Below are positions 61,849 through 64,000 of a stretch of 64,000 nucleotides of DNA, in pieces. Within the stretch, counting starts at the first letter, position 1. Each line of letters begins with the position of its first letter. Both the position numbers and the translations under genes were made by a program. Below the pieces are notes generated by a model. It searched no databases. It was not told where the DNA came from and worked only from the letters and a program-made list of their open reading frames with translations. Source of the stretch: Streptomyces sp. MJM8645 (GTDB taxonomy: Bacteria > Actinomycetota > Actinomycetes > Streptomycetales > Streptomycetaceae); contig NZ_LJJF01000001.1 in NCBI RefSeq assembly GCF_001625365.1, positions 1,922,001 through 1,986,000 of the forward strand. The letters are read 5' to 3'.

Positions 61849-63245
61849 CGCGACGCTCCCCCGGCCAGCTTCGGAACCTGCTTGTACCCCTCGCAGGAGA
61901 GCGCGGCGGCGTGCAGCTCGACGATCCGCGAGCGCTGCTCGGCCGGCGGCAGCGCCATCAGCTTCTGCCACGCGAGGTCGGCCTCCGCCCAGGTTTCGAG
62001 CGCGTACCGGCTGGTGCCCTTCTCCTGCAGCGGTTGGAGCTGGGAGTCGTGGAGGGCCCAGCTCACGGCGATGCTCTGGGCGGGGATGTCGTGGCTCCCC
62101 CCGCCCTCCTTGTCGTTGTCCGGGTAGCAGCTCGGCGCCAGGCCCCTGGCGATCAGCGCGCGGGTCAGCTTGTCACCCTTCGCGTCGGCGAGCATCCGGT
62201 CGTTGAAGTCGACCAGCAGCACGTCTGCGGAGAGTTCGCGTGGCGCGGCGAGCTCGTGCAGCGCGGTGTCCTCCCGCACCGAGGTCGGCGCCTTGTCGCC
62301 CAAGGCGTCGTGCAGCACGGGCATCGCGTCCTTGCTGCGCTGCGCGAGCTCGGCCAGGCGTGAACGGCTCGCCTGCGTCACGCACACCGGCCCGTCGCAC
62401 ACCAACGCCGCGGCGGCCTTGTCGACGACGTAGGTGTCGCGCGCGGCGGCCGGGAGCACCAGCAGGGCCAGGCCCAGGCCGGCCAGGACGGGAGTCACCG
62501 CGAGCAGCCGGGCCCGGCGGGTCACGGCCGCCAGCAGCGCGAAGCCGGTGGCGAGCAGGCCGAGCAGCCAGAGCGTCTGGCCGAGGTGGACGGAGCCGGA
62601 CAGGGTCAGCAGCATCTGCCGCGGCTCCACGGTCGCCGGGGACAGCTGGGCGAACCGGTTCGACACCCTGCCCGTCGGCACCGCCGCTTCGTTGTTCATG
62701 CGCAGGAACAGGCCCGTCCCCACGAAGACGATCACCACCAGGGCCGGCGGCGTGAGGGTGGAGGGCAGCGCCCGCGCGACGCCCATGCCGAACACGGCGC
62801 CCGCGACCAGGGACAGTGCCGCCACCAGCGAGATCGGCAGCCAGCCGAGGGATGCGTAGCTGGTCGGACCGGCCGCCACCTGGACTCCGCCCACCAGAAC
62901 CAGCAGACCGAAGCCCACCGCCAGCGCGAGCCCGATCGCACCGGCCGGCAGCGCCGCACGGCGCCAGGCCGGCAGCGGCGTGGTCGTCAGCAGCTCGGTC
63001 ATCCGCGAGCGGGATTCGCGCAGCCCGTACACCGCCCCGATGCCGATCACGAACGGCCACCAGAAGGCCAGCAGGGACCGGGTCCACATGGCCATGGTGG
63101 TCCACTGGGCCGTCCACCCCGCGGTGCCGTGCCACCAGAGCGCGTCGAACGGGAAGAAGACCGCCAGGCTGCCGGCCAGCACGACGATGCCGGCCCACGG
63201 GGCGGCGGAGCGCCTCAGCTCCGTCCGCAGCACACGTCCGTTCAC
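61845..63245 (-). CDS. ABC transporter permease with extracytoplasmic Cys-rich region
   Basis: A 466-residue permease. The N-terminal half has six hydrophobic segments in an ABC-2-like arrangement (RVLRTELRRSAAPWAGIVVL, LRESRSRMTELLTTTPLPAW). After the last of these (around residue 265) comes a ~190-residue hydrophilic domain, presumably outside, with cysteines in VCDGPVCVTQ, PSCYPDND and LSCEGYK that could form disulfides. It overlaps the ATPase gene by 4 bp at one end and the 61258 gene at the other. Substrate unknown. Confidence 0.82.
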   Translation of the reverse strand: MNGRVLRTELRRSAAPWAGIVVLAGSLAVFFPFDALWWHGTAGWTAQWTTMAMWTRSLLAFWWPFVIGIGAVYGLRESRSRMTELLTTTPLPAWRRAALPAGAIGLALAVGFGLLVLVGGVQVAAGPTSYASLGWLPISLVAALSLVAGAVFGMGVARALPSTLTPPALVVIVFVGTGLFLRMNNEAAVPTGRVSNRFAQLSPATVEPRQMLLTLSGSVHLGQTLWLLGLLATGFALLAAVTRRARLLAVTPVLAGLGLALLVLPAAARDTYVVDKAAAALVCDGPVCVTQASRSRLAELAQRSKDAMPVLHDALGDKAPTSVREDTALHELAAPRELSADVLLVDFNDRMLADAKGDKLTRALIARGLAPSCYPDNDKEGGGSHDIPAQSIAVSWALHDSQLQPLQEKGTSRYALETWAEADLAWQKLMALPPAEQRSRIVELHAAALSCEGYKQVPKLAGGASR

Positions 63246-64000
63246 CAGGCGCTCCCCTGCTGGCCGGAGTTGCTGAGCAGCGCCGAGTAGCCGCGCTCCA
63301 GGGGGCTGTCGCCCGGGTGGTCGGTACTGCCCGCCGCGCCCAGTTCGTCCGGCGTGCCCTGGAAGACGAGGCGGCCGTCGGCGAACAGCACCACGTCGGA
63401 GCAGGCGGCCGCGACGTCCTCGACCAGGTGGGTGGAGACGACCACGCAGGTGTCGCGGCCCAGGTCCTGCAGCAGTTCGCGGAAGCGCAGCCGCTGTGCC
63501 GGGTCCAGGCCGGCCGTCGGCTCGTCCAGCAGCAGCACCGCGGGGGAGTTGACGATGGCCTGGGCGATGCCGGCCCGCCGCACCATGCCGCCGGACAGGG
63601 TCTTCATCCGGTGGTCGGCGCGGTCCGCCAGGCCCACCCGTTCCACGGCCCGCTGGACGGCCCCGGGGATGTCCGCCTTCGGCACCTCCTTCAGCCAGGC
63701 CATGTACTCGACGAACTCGCGCACCGTGAAGCGCTTGTAGTAGCCGAAGTCCTGCGGCAGGTAGCCGATCTGGCGGCGCAGGGCCCGGTGGTCGACCACC
63801 CGGCCCCCCAGGGAGGTGCCGAGCATCTCCAGTTCGCCCTCGGTGGGGCGCAGCACGGTGGCCAGCGTCCGGATCAGGGTGGTCTTGCCCGCTCCGTTGG
63901 GCCCGAGGAGCCCGTGGGCGCCGATGCCCAGGGAGAGGTCGAGCCCGTCGACGGCCATCTTGCTCCGTCCGACGCGTACCCTCAGGCCGCTGGCCCGGAT
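63242..64000 (-). CDS. ABC transporter ATP-binding protein (5' end beyond right edge)
   Basis: The frame is open to base 64000, reading IRASGLRVRVGRSKMAVDGL, so the true start lies outside the window; Met at 63958 is probably internal. Walker A GLLGPNGAGKTT, Q-loop GYLPQDFGYY, signature LSGGMVRRAG, Walker B LLLDEPTAGLDP and switch STHLVED are intact. It is the ATPase of the exporter formed with the two membrane genes downstream, with which it overlaps translationally. Confidence 0.93.
   Translation of the reverse strand: MRASGLRVRVGRSKMAVDGLDLSLGIGAHGLLGPNGAGKTTLIRTLATVLRPTEGELEMLGTSLGGRVVDHRALRRQIGYLPQDFGYYKRFTVREFVEYMAWLKEVPKADIPGAVQRAVERVGLADRADHRMKTLSGGMVRRAGIAQAIVNSPAVLLLDEPTAGLDPAQRLRFRELLQDLGRDTCVVVSTHLVEDVAAACSDVVLFADGRLVFQGTPDELGAAGSTDHPGDSPLERGYSALLSNSGQQGSAW

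Overview
The window is very GC-rich, uses ATG/GTG/TTG starts with AGGAG-type ribosome sites, and carries a gene order typical of the conserved core of a Streptomycetaceae chromosome (Streptomyces or a close relative such as Kitasatospora): gltB, lgt, a split trp cluster with the actinobacterial small gene trpM, hisI-trpE, the hisDCBHA(ridA)F operon, asd and dnaE. That assignment rests on gene content and translated motifs, not on a database search.

Layout. 1-3188: the first 1062 codons of glutamate synthase large subunit (minus strand, running off the left edge), with a possible GlnR half-site in its leader. 3.6-15.4 kb: a long minus-strand run, read right to left as hisI, trpE, a Uma2-like gene, three small membrane genes, trpC, trpM, trpB, trpA, a small exported protein, a MauE-like membrane protein, a DsbA-like membrane thioredoxin, lgt and a VIT1/CCC1 transporter. 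Tryptophan synthesis is thus followed by genes for envelope redox and lipoprotein maturation. 15.6-19.0 kb: plus-strand genes (septum-formation-domain protein, TIGR03085 protein, NUDIX hydrolase, VOC protein), a strong 50-bp palindrome and the C-terminal relic of a regulator. 19.0-24.9 kb: the histidine operon with GTGA/ATGA overlaps, a RidA-like gene and a 50-residue membrane protein inside it; its priA gene explains why no trpF is needed. 25.0-40.3 kb: a membrane-anchored repeat protein, LON-domain protein, YbaK, a DUF2567 protein, an ABC exporter, an NYN-domain protein, asd, a divergent dapA-like/LysR pair, dnaE (TTG start) and a HEAT-like protein.

40.3-57.1 kb is accessory. It starts with an abaA/Scr-type locus (ATP-binding anti-sigma-like protein, XRE/DUF5753 regulator, DUF397 protein) and continues into a patchwork of mobile-element debris. 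IS701-type ends with CTAG target repeats bracket a YceI gene. Two direct copies of an IS630-type 3' end bracket a secreted alpha/beta hydrolase. Duplicated and broken DUF397 copies and a dispersed hairpin lie between. Then come HxlR/SDR, an exported serine hydrolase, DUF3291, SRPBCC and DUF1062 genes, an 835-bp gene-free stretch full of repeats, a TmrB-like kinase, a fatty-acid-hydroxylase/GNAT-like pair, a HEAT protein, a DivIVA-repeat mini-protein and an orphan sensor kinase.

57.4-64.0 kb: a secreted three-module ricin-type lectin with an unrecognised N-terminal domain, a TetR/SDR pair sharing a perfect 20-bp operator, and an ABC-2 exporter whose ATPase runs off the right edge.

The best leads for new biology are the secreted lectin protein (57422-59419), the hydroxylase/GNAT-like pair (52133-54075), and the insertion-at-stop-codon pattern around 42.3-45.7 kb.
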